DNA of 64,000 bases from Stratiolaelaps scimitus (Eukaryota; Arthropoda; Arachnida; Mesostigmata; Laelapidae), in contig JABWDB010000001.1 of NCBI GenBank assembly GCA_019614645.1, positions 19,323,501 through 19,387,500 on the forward strand, in the 5' to 3' direction. Of the stretch, positions 1 to 12,478 are shown piece by piece; position 1 is the first letter of the stretch; every line of letters begins with the position of its first letter. Position numbers and translations under genes: made by a program. The notes under the pieces are model-generated. The model was not told the origin of the DNA, ran no database searches, and saw only the letters and a list, made by a program, of their open reading frames with translations.

Positions 1-1430
1 TCGCTGACGCATCCCGCACCCCGCTGGCACTTCAGCCGATCGCGTCACAACCATTGGCTGTGGAGACCCTCACTCAGTCAGTGAACGAAGTTCACCCGGT
101 AGCAGCAGCAGCAGCAGCAGAAGAAAAAAAATGCAGCTCAATCGCAGCCGAGCGACCTAGGACAACCCAAACGAATGGGGCAGACGCACGACCAACCTGA
201 GCCTTCAACTATATTCAAGGATCCTTTTTCTCTTCTCCGCTGTCGCCGCATTGCCTACAGCGAAAATTTCTTCATCGAACTCAATGCAGCAGGCTGCCTG
301 TGTGCCCGTTCATTCTTCCTTCCGTTCGTTCGTCCGCCTGCCTGTCCGCCTGTCTACGGGTCTCTCACTGTGTAGCAGTCGCCGCTAGCTACGCTATCTC
401 TACATCTACCTGTAGTACCCCCTCTGCCTCCCACACGCGAGGGCCTCCCGGCTGTAACGCAAACATCTTCGGCGAGCCACACATCTTTTGCTTCTTCGAC
501 TGCTGCCCATTGCTGAGGCCGTTGTTCGATTCTATTTCGTTGGCTGGCAGAAGGTCCTTGAGGAGGATCGGACACGGACGGCCTGCTCCGGCAGATACAT
601 ATCAGTGCACACGCGCGGACCTCCGTCGTCAACGAACAATTGGCTACCATCGTGTGTAGTTGCCCACTCCGTAGCTTCGCTCCGGCTCCGGCGCCCCTTC
701 AAATCTTGAGGCGTTCGTAGCTCTGTCATAGCTTATGGATTCGGTTCGCTTGTTGCTTTTTATACGTCTGCTTGTTACTTGTTGTCCGCTGCTGTGTTGG
801 GTTCGCATGTTGTGCTGAATACGTGTACCGAGTTGGGAGAGCTCATTCCTCGAGTGCTGCTCGCTGAACGGCGTATCGCCGGCTAGCCCTGCAGCAGCAG
901 CAAACTGACTTGGCAACACACGTGGAGCGTAGCTCCGCCAACTCCTGCCGATCGGTGCAGAAAACAACGACGCCGGTAACGACGACGCTCGGCTCCGTCG
1001 GCAGACATCGGCGACGATGATCGGATGCGATCGGCTATAAAGGAACAACGTGATTAGAGCTGCTGAACAACAACGCATAGCGCTAACCAACCGGCCATGG
1101 ATGGTGGCGCGGAAACATTCACTACGAGGCTATGTATCGACGGAGCAGAGTAACGTAACATAATAACAATAATAACATAAACCGGCCCTCACGTCCGGAC
1201 GTTTTGACAGGAGATATTATAGCATACGAGCTGTCACTTTCGAACTTTGCCGTCTGTCGCCCAGTGTGCGATGATGCCATTGTAACAGCAGTAGTAGAAG
1301 TCGTAGTGGTAGTGCAGCAGGAGTTGTAGATAGGGCACTACAATAGTAACAGCAGCAGCAGCGATAGTGAACCTAATACCAGTACAGCTGCTCAGCACTG
1401 TTCAACAACCAAAGAACGACACAAAGAACG
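1..1430. other. Leader-like region without an identified gene
   Basis: Several open frames cross each other here on both strands, and none resembles a known protein. The region contains an (AGC)n tract at 101-121 and scattered AGC/GTA triplets from about 1285 to 1360. It may be upstream or leader sequence of the candidate exon at 1469; a TATTATAG at about 1214 is the only TATA-like element seen. Confidence 0.3.
101..121. repeat. (AGC)n microsatellite
   Basis: Seven perfect AGC units are followed by an A-rich stretch. Confidence 0.9.
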
Positions 1431-1472
1431 ATGAAGATAGGGACACCGACGCCGTTTGAGCCCCGACGATGA
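1431..1472 (+). other. Upstream ORF whose stop overlaps the candidate main start (ATGA)
   Basis: A 13-codon frame starts at an ATG with A at -3 and ends in TGA at 1470-1472. That stop overlaps the ATG at 1469-1471 of the candidate first coding exon. Such an arrangement can allow termination-reinitiation in eukaryotic leaders. It only matters if the exon at 1469 is real. Confidence 0.25.
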
Positions 1473-1505
1473 CTAAGCAGCTCAAGCAGATGGACACAAA
1501 CACAC
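1469..1505 (+). CDS. Candidate first coding exon of an unidentified plus-strand gene
   Basis: An ATG at 1469 opens twelve codons (MTKQLKQMDTNT) plus one base and then meets a 5' splice site (CACAC|GTAAGTC, GT at 1506-1507). An in-frame TGA lies four codons upstream, so the frame begins here. The preceding few hundred bases are rich in AGC/AAC triplets, as is common in arthropod 5' leaders. No downstream exon was found, so the first intron would be long. The product is unknown. Confidence 0.25.
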
Positions 1506-1620
1506 GTAAGTCAACAAATGACAGCTAAGACGGTACGAGAGTGTTGTTGCTGTTGTTCCCCGAAAGAGATCCAAATACTCAGGACTCATCCATGAGCGAG
1601 CATATCTTACCGAGGGGGAG

Positions 1621-1664
1621 ATGACGACAATACGATCGGGGTGGCCGCTATGACGACAATACGA
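1621..1664. repeat. 15-bp direct repeat, 29-bp spacing
   Basis: ATGACGACAATACGA occurs at 1621-1635 and again, unchanged, at 1650-1664. Confidence 0.85.
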
Positions 1665-3330
1665 ATAACAAGACGGTGAAAGTATGAGTTCATCGTTTCC
1701 GGGGATTGTTCATCTTTAGGGTCCAGACGAGTTAACATCCCGTCCCTAGTTAGACCTTTTGTGGAATAACAGTGATAATAAACGAAATCTTCTTTGGATC
1801 GTGCGAAAGTTCCGACTCAACTTCATATTTTGGAGGGTAGTGGACGATCCGCCACTCTCGCTTGAAACGGGGTAAGAGGTCTTAAGCATTTGAAATGTCA
1901 CATCAAGTCTAGAATTTACCACTACTACTATTGTCTTGCTGGGACCGTCAATTTTATCCACATGCGTCCATTACTCTCGGGGGAACACACACACACACTT
2001 GAAAATAAATGTAATGGATATCGTTTGGTTATGAATGGTTTCTTATGACGATATGCCAACTAAATGCAAACTCTCCAGTTAGGTTTAACAATGCGAAAAG
2101 GAAAGCCCAGTCACGCGCCATTCTGATTCATCCAATTGCGAGACCACTCAGCACTCAATGGGGAGGACAACAGATCACCGGGGGTGCCCGTCCCTTTCTT
2201 CACGTCATCATCCGAGCTTTGAGCCAACCTCCACCCCATCGTTGCTGGCCAGCGACTTGAATTAATTCACTTAATACCTAAGAATATTATCATCTTATTA
2301 CGAATCACAATGAAGCGAGCCGAACTCTTCATTGCCTCTATCGTTCGGGCCCCACTTACAAGCCGGCTCAGCTTATGCGTTTACTACAAACTCGGCCGGG
2401 TGACCCCGTCGTGCAGTCGTTTTATACGGCCCTATGATGAGCGGATTCGCGAACTGCTCCGCACAACGCATGCGGCGTTGTCCTGCTGCAAACCTGCCCT
2501 CGGACAGCTCCTCTCGCATCGTTGTTCCTCGCGAAGCTTGCGTCCACGCATAGTCAACGTTCGTAGCAAGTTCCTGCTGCGGCACCACTATTATATGTCT
2601 GTCTTGCCCTGGACCCTATCCGGAAAGCCCTGTACCACTGGCGGCACACAACTTCGGACCGCGCCGACGACGCCAACCGAGCGAGTGTAGGGTTCATCGT
2701 ACTCCTTGCGCGATCCTCGAGCGTCCTCAAACATGTCGACTCTCGACTGTTGGCGACGTCGACGGCGGTGGCAGCTGCTGAGCCGCCGCCGAAGCGGCCG
2801 TCCATCGACCCGCACTATCTTGTGTTGGCCGGTCGGGCGTTTCGGCTTGAGGACAGCGGACAGATCGAGGATGGTGGACAGAAGTAGCAGTTCCTTCCCG
2901 ATCTCTCCGTCCCTCAATCCAAGGCCCGCCCAGACGGGACGACAAGCTAAGCTGGGGCCCGCCCCCAGTCAGCCACCCAGCACGGAGCTGAGTCCTCCTA
3001 ACGTCTAGTGCTGTGGATGAAGAACCCTGGGGGTTCAATTGCTCACGGGAGAGTGAGAAACACTTGGCTCGATCCCGGTTCTCATGCGCGTTCGTCCATG
3101 CAAAGACTAGCAACGCTCGATGAATCCCAGAGGCGGAAACCCTAATCGTTAGCTAGTATCACAACTACCCCAGCTAAGTTAAACATCCCTGGTAAAAGCG
3201 CCAGAATAAACACTTACTGGAATATAGAATATATTAACGGGGGCGAAGAAGTTTATATGAAGCGTCATGGGTAGTCCGAATTAAAATAGTGTCGTGGTCG
3301 CCGGCATACACGAGCAAGTCCGAACCACTG

Positions 3331-3372
3331 AGATAATCAAGCGTATAACCACGTTACCAGATAATCAAGCGT
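3331..3372. repeat. 14-bp direct repeat, 28-bp spacing
   Basis: AGATAATCAAGCGT occurs at 3331-3344 and again, unchanged, at 3359-3372. Confidence 0.85.
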
Positions 3373-5705
3373 TTCGAACCGGGAGGTGTGATTACAACAA
3401 ATCTTACTGAGCGGAGCCAATATCCCATTTGTTTTGTAATGACACACATTGCCAAATATGTGGTTTGGAATAAAACATTGAATGGTCTAGGCCTAATGAG
3501 TATATATATATTACATATTTATCCGTGCGAAGACAGAGTCTGCACACGGAAAAAGGCACATATGCTTTTAACATTAACCGTCCGCGATAGTCAATGTATC
3601 GTATAATACTAAGGGGAAATTCGGATGAGTTGGCAAAATACCACGGTGACGCAGCGGTGTCGTCGCCAGTCAATATATTTATATATATATATACCCACAC
3701 CGACCTCATCTGCTCCTATTTACACGGCGCCAGCACAAACACCCCACCCAAGCAGAAGCGGTGCAATCAGCCCAAATAAATGTGCTACAGATGGTATACT
3801 ATGCCTTGCTTCAGTGCTGACCCTTAACCACCAACAGTCCTGACCCCGTCACAGACACCCCCGCGGCCTACCCGAGGGGTTCATTCGGGCTGCAGTAATG
3901 ACCCAACTGAGCTCACCCTATAGCGAGATCTGACCACACTCGGTGGCAGATTGCCATTTCCCAAGCAAAACCCCACGTTGGCTTAGCGAGCACTTTGCCA
4001 ACGCCCAGAGTACACGAACCGTACAAAGCCAAACAGATACCAACAAAGAGTACCAGTAGCAGCTGTAGTTGTCACTGAGGCCAGTTGCCCACCACAAACC
4101 ACTACCACGATTCGTCCTAAGACATCCCGCTGCGCCCGGAGGAAACGAGGGATAGAGAGGGCTTCGAAGTAGACGCCAAAGAGCAACGATCGAAGGGGTA
4201 TTATAGAATATATGCTCTACAAACATGGACTTTGACAATTGCTAACTTAAGACAGTTGAGAAGATGGCAGTGTGTCCACCTCTCTCTGTGTAGGTCGGTC
4301 TAACCTGACAACGAGAAGGGATATATACGGCTGTGCCTCACAAACCGTGCGTCATCTCCAGGCGCACAGGGTCAACTCTGTGGTCTCAGTGAATTGGCAA
4401 AATTCTTCCATCTCCTTACCTGTGGCTTACTCTGCTACATACACCAACTAACACAGCCATGCGCATTTGTTACCATATAAGGATATCATGAAGAACATAC
4501 CGCTCACCGAACTCGAGTCTGTTGGCTCGAATGGCGGCCGCGGCTCTGTATTATGTCGGCAATTTCATTGCGTATCCTTCGGCAGGCCGACTCGTTCTTA
4601 GCCCTTCCCGATGTGCAATAGGGCCCCACGATTCGGGAGTCGGCCTATCAGTAGTTGCTCCTGACGATAGATTCACGCGACTGTTTCTAGAGATAAGGAA
4701 AAGAAAGGGAACGGTGGCTGGCAAACGCAAAAGGCCTAGCCACCTCTGTGCCTCAGGGATTTCCTTACCGTTGTTCGAGAGAATTTCTCGAGACAAGCGA
4801 CCACCCCAACTGAGCGGAACTCCCAAAGCCCGGCCAACAACTCGAACCCCCCTCTATCCCACTGAAGATTGCAGTGAATGTTCTATCTGCCATCACCATG
4901 GGACGCCTGGAGGTAGTAGCTCCGCCTTCGCCACGAGGTCTTCAGAGCGTTACATCATCGGGTCGTGGATCGTTTTGTAGAGTAAGGTGGTTGCTGTTAT
5001 CATCGCCATCACCACCTTGTGATGTGGGTACAGACGCTCTGCCATACTCTCAATTTGGGAGGTAAGCAGGCAGGCAAGCAGGGCAAGTGCACAGAACCTA
5101 ACTCAAAAACCAACTCTGATCACGATCGGAACCATTCAGACATACTCAGACGCCGGTAGTTCATCAGATCGATGGATACAGAGAAGGAGGCTGATTCATT
5201 TCAATTTAGATCATATTCTTTCTACTCCCAGGAGATAGATCTAACAACTGAAATGGGTGGCGTTGGCTCAATGTGGGGCAATACTGTTATTGCTGAATTA
5301 TTTGTCAGAACAGCTATGTAATACCATCTTCTTCTTCGTCTAATTACACAGTTCATCAAATCAACAAAACATAGATGCCAAAGGTCTTCTTTCACAGTTC
5401 CATTAGGCGAACTCCCTAGCATTTTCATGCTGTAAAAGTAAATTCACTATACTTCCTAATTATCGAGTGCCCGACCGTGCGCTGATCTACTACTATGTAA
5501 CTGCTGCGCTTCAATTAATTACTTTCGGATATTCCGCCGTGTACAACTGTGGTTGTTGTCGCTGGTAGCAGATACGACGGTACGATTGGTGGGTGCGTCC
5601 CGGGAAGCGATAGACAAATTGATTCCGCGAGTTCCTGAGGTGCCATTTTGTTCCGTTGTCAATATGTCACTACAATCTCTTCTTAATCCTTTACGTCCCC
5701 ATCCT

Positions 5706-5748
5706 CTCTCTCTCTCTCTCTCTACATATATATATATATATATATATA
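5706..5748. repeat. Compound (CT)n-(AT)n microsatellite
   Basis: A (CT)n run to 5723 is followed after two bases by a (AT)n run from 5726 to 5748. Confidence 0.9.
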
Positions 5749-5971
5749 CATGTTTGTATCACCGTTTACTTACACGAGTTGCTCCTCATTGACCACCAAT
5801 TTCTTTTCATTGCCACGTCGTTGTTATTGTTCCTGTCATGTCGTTGGTCCGTTCTACGTATGATATCGTATCAATCCCCCCTCCAGCAGTTGCGAGCGTT
5901 GGGCTTCCTGTGTCTCTCCAATCAATTGGCATCATCAAAACGCGTTCTCATCAACGACCTGCTGTTACAAG

Positions 5972-5973
<2 letters not shown>

Positions 5974-6015
<42 letters not shown>
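5974..6015. repeat. (AT)n microsatellite, 42 bp
   Basis: Perfect AT alternation. Open frames that cross it are artefacts of its Tyr-Ile reading. Confidence 0.95.
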
Positions 6016-6017
<2 letters not shown>

Positions 6018-7252
6018 TGGCCATAGGCTGCCTATACAAAACGATGTGTAGGTTGTGTTGTTCGGACCCATCTAACGGACCAACAGCCGTCGACGGCGTC
6101 ATCGTCGTAATGCATAGGGTTGCGATACACAAGAAAGAGAGAGAGGATGGCGGCGATGATGCGAGTCTGACTGTGTGTGTGTGTGTGCATAAATCGTACA
6201 ATGGTCACTACGATTGTTCCCATCATCTTCTTCTTCTTCTTCAACATGTCCATCCTACCCTGTAGCAGAAGTGACTATTACAATACGATGCGTTAATGTT
6301 GATACCACACCTATTGCTCACCCGTTGCTGGTCAGGTGGTTGTTGTTGCTGCTGCTGCTGCTCATCCGGTGCCACTTCATTGAACGGAGCGATCTCTCGC
6401 TGGTGTCATCATTCGTCGTGACAGCCCCTCCCTACCGACCTCCCTCCCTCCCGCTACCGCGTCACCAAATAGAAACAAAATAGGAACGAACGCCAGACGT
6501 GGCGGCTATCGACGCCAGCCGCTGCTGGATTCTGATGATGCCGATGATGTACGGGTGGCCGACAACGGGCCAACAATAGCAACAACAATAATAACCGACT
6601 CACAAAATTAAACACTACAATAAGAAGAATACTGCTACTACCGGAGCTACTGCCACCTAATGATAATCATATTAGAAGAAGTGAATAAGCACCGGTCGTC
6701 CGGTGGTGGTCTATTTCGAAAGCGTCCTCAAGTGTTTACGATAATCCAGCGGGAAGATCCAACACTTGAACAAACGAAATAAACAATTGAGGCATCCATG
6801 GTCCCAATCCGCTCGGTGTGTGTATGAGTGTTCTCCCGTTGGACACAAAACGATTAGTAATCCTCACTCTGTTTTGTCATTGTTTAGCTAACTCGCTGGT
6901 TAGACAGGGATCACCGGTTGTGAACCGTTGTCCGGTCTACCGCACGGTATCCGAGCTTCCTTTAGGTTACGTTTGGCCGGGGTACCGGAACTCGAGTTGT
7001 AATATAGAGAGTTGCTAATGAACGCACAGCAAGATGGTGTATCTACGGCGTCCGTTGGGTGGCTGTATGCCTGGCTCCGTCAGGGGGTGCGTAGTTTGTA
7101 GAAGCGTCAAAGAGCAAGCACCGTCAGCAGCGTATAGGTGTAAGATCGAGGTCATTGACTATTTAGGTATTTATACTATTTAGGTAGAATGACAAGGGAT
7201 CAATGCTGACCCGCAAATGCTGTACCATATACATCATCATTGTCATCATCAA

Positions 7253-7322
7253 ATATATATATATATATATAATTAATAATGGTACCGTGCTCCGTGGGAT
7301 ATATATATATATATATATATAT
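7253..7322. repeat. Pair of (AT)n tracts 28 bp apart
   Basis: (AT)n at 7253-7271 and 7299-7322 are separated by a short unique spacer. Confidence 0.9.
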
Positions 7323-7784
7323 GATCGCCAGCGTTTAAATTAGAAAGGTTCCAATGAGCTAACCTAATTAAATAATTAGAAGGTTTGTTTGTTTAGGCTG
7401 TTCACCGCCGTTGGTTGCATTCTAGCGACTACATCCACCTACCGATTGCAGTCGTTAGACCACCAGGCGTTCACTCGGCCTTATTTCTCCTACACTCACC
7501 TGTAAATGAATCGAAATATCGAAAGTTAATAAGAGTGGGCTATTGAAAATGCAAAATACTGTTATTGTTAATTTTCAAATTACCAGACTGCTCCATTCCT
7601 TGGACTTCCAGAGCATTTTGATAGTAAAATAAGATATTTGCGTATGAACAATGATTCTCTGAAATCTGCAATGAACTCTGTTCACCTCAGGCAGTCCTCG
7701 GTAGACGAACTATTATCTGCCATATAACATCATAATTACAAGTAACCTCACCGTATAAATTGCACGATATAACATGTATAATAC

Positions 7785-7806
7785 ATATATATATATATAT
7801 ATATAT
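7785..7806. repeat. (AT)n microsatellite
   Basis: 22 bp of perfect AT alternation followed by a GA-rich stretch. Confidence 0.9.
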
Positions 7807-10129
7807 GGAAAGAGAGAGAAACACTATAAAACAGACACAGCACAAACATTTTTATTATTATTATAGAACCACAATAGGAATGAATGTTCGGGTATTACAA
7901 CTACACACGAATACATCCCGTCTTTTTCATTATCTCTTTAAATGGTTGATACCATAAATTATCCTTTTCCATTCTCTCTTTCTCTTGTACTTATCCGTTG
8001 TCTTGCCTTTCGGTCCGTGTGATCTGCTGCACATTGTACAGACAGCCCAATCTGACACGGCCCACACTAAGCAGCGCAGTTAACTAACCCCTGACAGACT
8101 TAACTAAATCAACTCTCGCGAATAGTCCTCGACCCGACGCTAGTTAGTTAGCGATCGAGTACCGGATTGAGACGAGCCGATGTGAACCACAACAAACACC
8201 AACTCGCTTTATGCTAGCGCTCCTGTGACTAGAAACACCACGAAAACTGAGAGAAACGGTGAGCGACAGCTGTATAATAGTGTATGCCGGTCTCTCAACG
8301 GTTGTTTGCGCCGGGGTTGATTGCGCACTCACTCTGTCTCTGCGTTTGTGCCTCACCGTTATTGGGTGTCTCTGTACGTGTGTGTGCGTTTGTGAGGATC
8401 GTAATAAATTAGCGTTCGTCGTCTTGCTGTCTGCCTTACTGTTGCTGCCGTGGATATTCCTGTTACTGCTGCTGCCACTGCTACCGTTAAGGCCTTGCCA
8501 GTGGTATGGAGACTCTCCTATATTGTCGTCGTACTTTAATAGGTCGCTTATCGCCCGGCCAGGGGGGGGCTCTAAGTTATGTGTAAAGGCCGACGAGACG
8601 CGCCCTTTCTTCGTCTGATAGCGACGCTTCGTCATCCCGTCTAGCTATCGCTGCTATCCGATATCAGGAATGCCTCCACTATCGTCATCCTTAAACTCAG
8701 TCAACTATTCAACATCCCCCTACCCTACGAACGCTCCTCCGTTACTTCTCAATGATGCCGCTGCTGCTGCTGTTGCTCTTGATGCTCACGAAGACGGCAA
8801 CAACAACAACGGGCTCTGATATCTGCTGGACGCAAATAATCGTCTCTCCGAACAAACTACTCCTATTGCCCTCGTAGTGGACCTTCTTGGTCATCGTCAT
8901 CACCGTTACAGTCCTCAGCAACAACCACCAACAGAATTAATACGAGAACTACACAGGTTGAATACAGCAGCTAAGAGCGAGCAGCGAGTTCTTGTATCGC
9001 TTCAATGTGACACGATAGTACAACGAGCCACAACCGGTCGTTGGCGTCAGTGTCGGCTTCATCCATTCGTCGAGCTGCCAGCCCAGAGGCGGCGAGAAAG
9101 GTTCAAAGGCGATTCGGCGGGGGTGAGCGAATTCAAGGTAAATTAATAATATCGCGCGTATGAGTATCTTCATCCGCTATCATCGTTATCGCTGTCTGCC
9201 TAATAGATTATGATTATTTGGTTGGGGGCAGTATATTATCTATGAACAAAAAGAAGCAACACGAAAACAGTGAAAATTAACGGAGCTCCGCACGACGGCC
9301 AATGACAAGGCAACATAACGTGCGGTAGCTTCCAGCACAAAGAAAAAAAACGCGAAGAATGGTATATTTCACGAGACATATTTGTTAATACGTAATAAAT
9401 AATAATAATAAAAATACCAAAATAATTGTCACGTAGTAGGTAGTGGAACCGTGTTTGTATACTGAGCGTGTTAGGTACGATGCCACGACATATCACTGAG
9501 TCCGCTCCATGACGTTGAATCAGATATGGGAGGCAGAGCCGGCCAGTCGATTATATTTCAAGCGTTCACAGCGCATAACAGATCAGCGGTTGCCGATCTC
9601 TCTCTCAGTCCATCTCGTATTTAGTTTCTTCCATAATATCGTATCGAATTTCATGACAAACGAGAACATAATTTCTTATCCGAACGACGAAAGGTTCATC
9701 TCGACGCCGTAAGTAATCACCAACCACTTCTGTATAACGCAGACGTATCAACAAGACCCATGGCAGGCCAACCATAATCAGTCCAACTCAACTCATCATC
9801 TGAACTCGATCGACAAGGCGCGAGTACTAGGAAACGAAGCCAACGAGACGGAGAACTGGGCAAACGCGCTGGACATCGTAAATATGTGCAAATCACTGGG
9901 GTATATCAGCTAATCAAAGTTAACATAGACTATGACGGAGATTAACGTACATTATCTCACACATTCTAACCTCGGGTATCCCTTCAACAGAGCAAGCTTT
10001 CCTATCGGGCGATAACGAATGTCTAGCATACCGCGTCACGCTTACGGGTGGTGTTTTGGCAGCTAAAGAGCAGCCTATGTTGTATTCGAGATAAAGCATG
10101 TTCCCTCTTGTATTTGTATAGCCTATGCC

Positions 10130-10153
10130 TATATATATATATATATATATATA
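10130..10153. repeat. (TA)n microsatellite with short inverted flanks
   Basis: 24 bp of TA alternation. The flanks CTATGCC on the left and GGGATAG on the right form a short imperfect inverted pair. Confidence 0.9.
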
Positions 10154-10846
10154 GGGATAGAGTAAAGGCTGACTCTCAGCCAACATTTAACGTCCACGGT
10201 ACTGCTTTCATAGGGATAGACTAGACAAACACAAGAGGGCATACAATGGCAGCAGTAAAGCAATTCGTTAATCGTCGTGCGACCGGCACTAAAGTATACA
10301 TTTGTAGAATATTACCTACTCATATGGAGCACGTATGCCGCCATTCGCAGTTCAGCCATCCGAATTGAAAAACGCTCCTTCCTAATAGGTAAACCGTCAC
10401 CATAGGGCTCACAGCAAAAGGAAGAACGGCGGAAGGAAGAGGCGTTGATCTACGAAAGAAAAATAAGCTCACTACCCTAGGCTTGCCCAATTTACATCGC
10501 ATCGTTTCTATCCGCGTAAGTGGTGAGCAAATATACCGCGAGAAACTTCTCAAAACGAGGTATCCGAAATTAATCTTCTATATATGCATGTGTGTGTATC
10601 TTCTAATGTCTATCTATGTACTATCTATGATACGTGAGGCAGGTGTGTCTGCGTATGGTGTATGCGTCTCTATGAGGAGGATAATTTTATGAAAAACGAT
10701 TCAACCACAAAGAAGTTGGACTGTCGACATCAATTCGCTCACGTCAAACATCAGTCTGCTCGGCATTTCAGACACTTTTCTGATCCACCCTATTCTTTGA
10801 GCATAGCCACAGAAGCATCGGAGGAGAGAGAAAAAATATCAACAAT

Positions 10847-10865
10847 AGCAGCAGCAGCAGCAGCA
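10847..10865. repeat. (GCA)n microsatellite
   Basis: About six GCA units. Confidence 0.85.
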
Positions 10866-11001
10866 AATGACATTTGCGCCGTGCACAATCTTTCCTTCAT
10901 ACGCTCATGGACAGACATAGAAAGTCTATAAAAGCGAAAAACAGCAAATCCACCTGCCACTACGACAACGGCAACAACAACTCTCGCTATTGCTGTAACC
11001 C

Positions 11002-11025
11002 TATATATATATATATATATATATA
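11002..11025. repeat. (TA)n microsatellite
   Basis: 24 bp of perfect TA alternation. Confidence 0.9.
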
Positions 11026-12440
11026 CCCAGCGCGAAAACGTGTCTATCTCTCTGCCTATGCATGTGCTTCGGTGCCACCGCAGCAGCGGCAGCAGCAATA
11101 GCTTGACCAGCACCAATAAGAGCAGACCCTGGCAGCCGGAGGCCGCCGTTCAGCAGGGCCCGTTTGGGCTGGATGTGCTGCTCGCTGCTGATGCGTTTGC
11201 TTCCCTACAGCTCCCCGCCGGTCTCTTTGTCGTTCTCATTTTTTTCTGCCATCTTTCCAACGGCCAGAAACAGCAGCAGTTTCGGCGGCGGCGGCGGCGG
11301 CAGCGGCACATGTGAGGTAGATGTATTCGGTCAGCTTCTATTCTTCGCTTTTGCCTACTGATTCAAATGGCGAGAGCAGCCGTTGCCACCGCCACAGCAT
11401 CAGCAGCAAAAACAGAAACAACCAACTAGACTCAACTGGCTCCCACGGACGGGATCCGGCAACTACTGTAACGGATGGACGGTCCGGCGGCCGGCCGGCC
11501 GGCCGGGCCCGGCATAAGACAAGCCGGGCCGCGCCGGGCCACATGGTGCACACGCAAAGCGGCGAGCCGCTCAAGCGTACAGCCAGCAGCAGCAGGAGCA
11601 GAAGTGGCTCCATCGTCAGGGGTACTACAACCACGACTGACTGCCTGGTGCTGCTCCCAAGCGCACGATAGCTAGGCTTATATGACTGTATGTATGAGTA
11701 TACGGCTAACCCGGGCCAGGCCCGGTGAGACGAGACCGGCAAAGTCAGAGAGAGAGAGAGCCAAACACGAATGAGGCGCGAAACTCGATTTCATCTCATT
11801 TCGTTCGTCCAGCCGACTCGACTCGACTAGTCCGTCTACCTGCCTCTATCTCCAGACAGAGACAGCAACAAATGATGATGCACTTGACAAATGAATTCAT
11901 CCCATCGAGTAGTAGCAGCAGCAGCAGCATCAGTTTCCTATTAGATTCGGTCAAGTCACCTGTCAGCGGATTTCATCTGCTTGGTTTGGTGTTGACTTTC
12001 AATTGTCTTTATGTTACACCCTACCCGTGTACCCCCCCGCCTCCCCCCGGTCAATGTGTGTGCGTGTATGTCCAACATTTCACAGTCTATGCATAGACAT
12101 AATAGGAGTAGACTACCGTACGTATTGTGCAGTATTACGTCGACGGCGCACGTACACCATCACGCGCATGCTGTTTGAATGCTGCTGCTGTTGCTCTCCT
12201 TATCTGCGGGGTTTCACTAGTCGACAGTAGTAATGTGAGTACATCTGGCGGTGGCGTCCGCGCCGCATCAAGAACAGGTTATCGCCGATAGCAGCAGAGT
12301 TTATTGCTGTAGCTGCTGCTACTGCTACTACGACTTTCATGAAGCGACGAAAGTCAGCCACTAAACTAAACGAGGGAGATACATGGGCCAGGTGGTAAGG
12401 TGGACACTATATTCGAGACTTTGTACTCATCCGTATATAG

Positions 12441-12442
<2 letters not shown>

Positions 12443-12476
<34 letters not shown>
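12443..12476. repeat. (AT)n microsatellite, 34 bp
   Basis: Perfect AT alternation, with a second short TA tract about 50 bp to the right (12529-12542). Confidence 0.95.

Positions 12477-12478
<2 letters not shown>

Larger units (their letters stand above)
1512..5700. other. No gene recognised
   Basis: The frames in this block are short and unlike known proteins. It contains two short direct duplications (1621-1664 and 3331-3372), a small (TA)n tract near 3672-3692, and a possible 5' splice site at 5062 (GGGAG|GTAAGC) after a 63-codon frame starting at 4874. That frame has no recognisable similarity. Confidence 0.5.

Noticed and set aside
6256..6275. TACCCTGTAG resembling the 5' end of miR-10
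   Set aside because: Only ten bases match, and no hairpin partner was seen.
11475..11520. GGCCGG-rich stretch as a possible functional palindrome
   Set aside because: It is explained by local (GGCC)n simple sequence.
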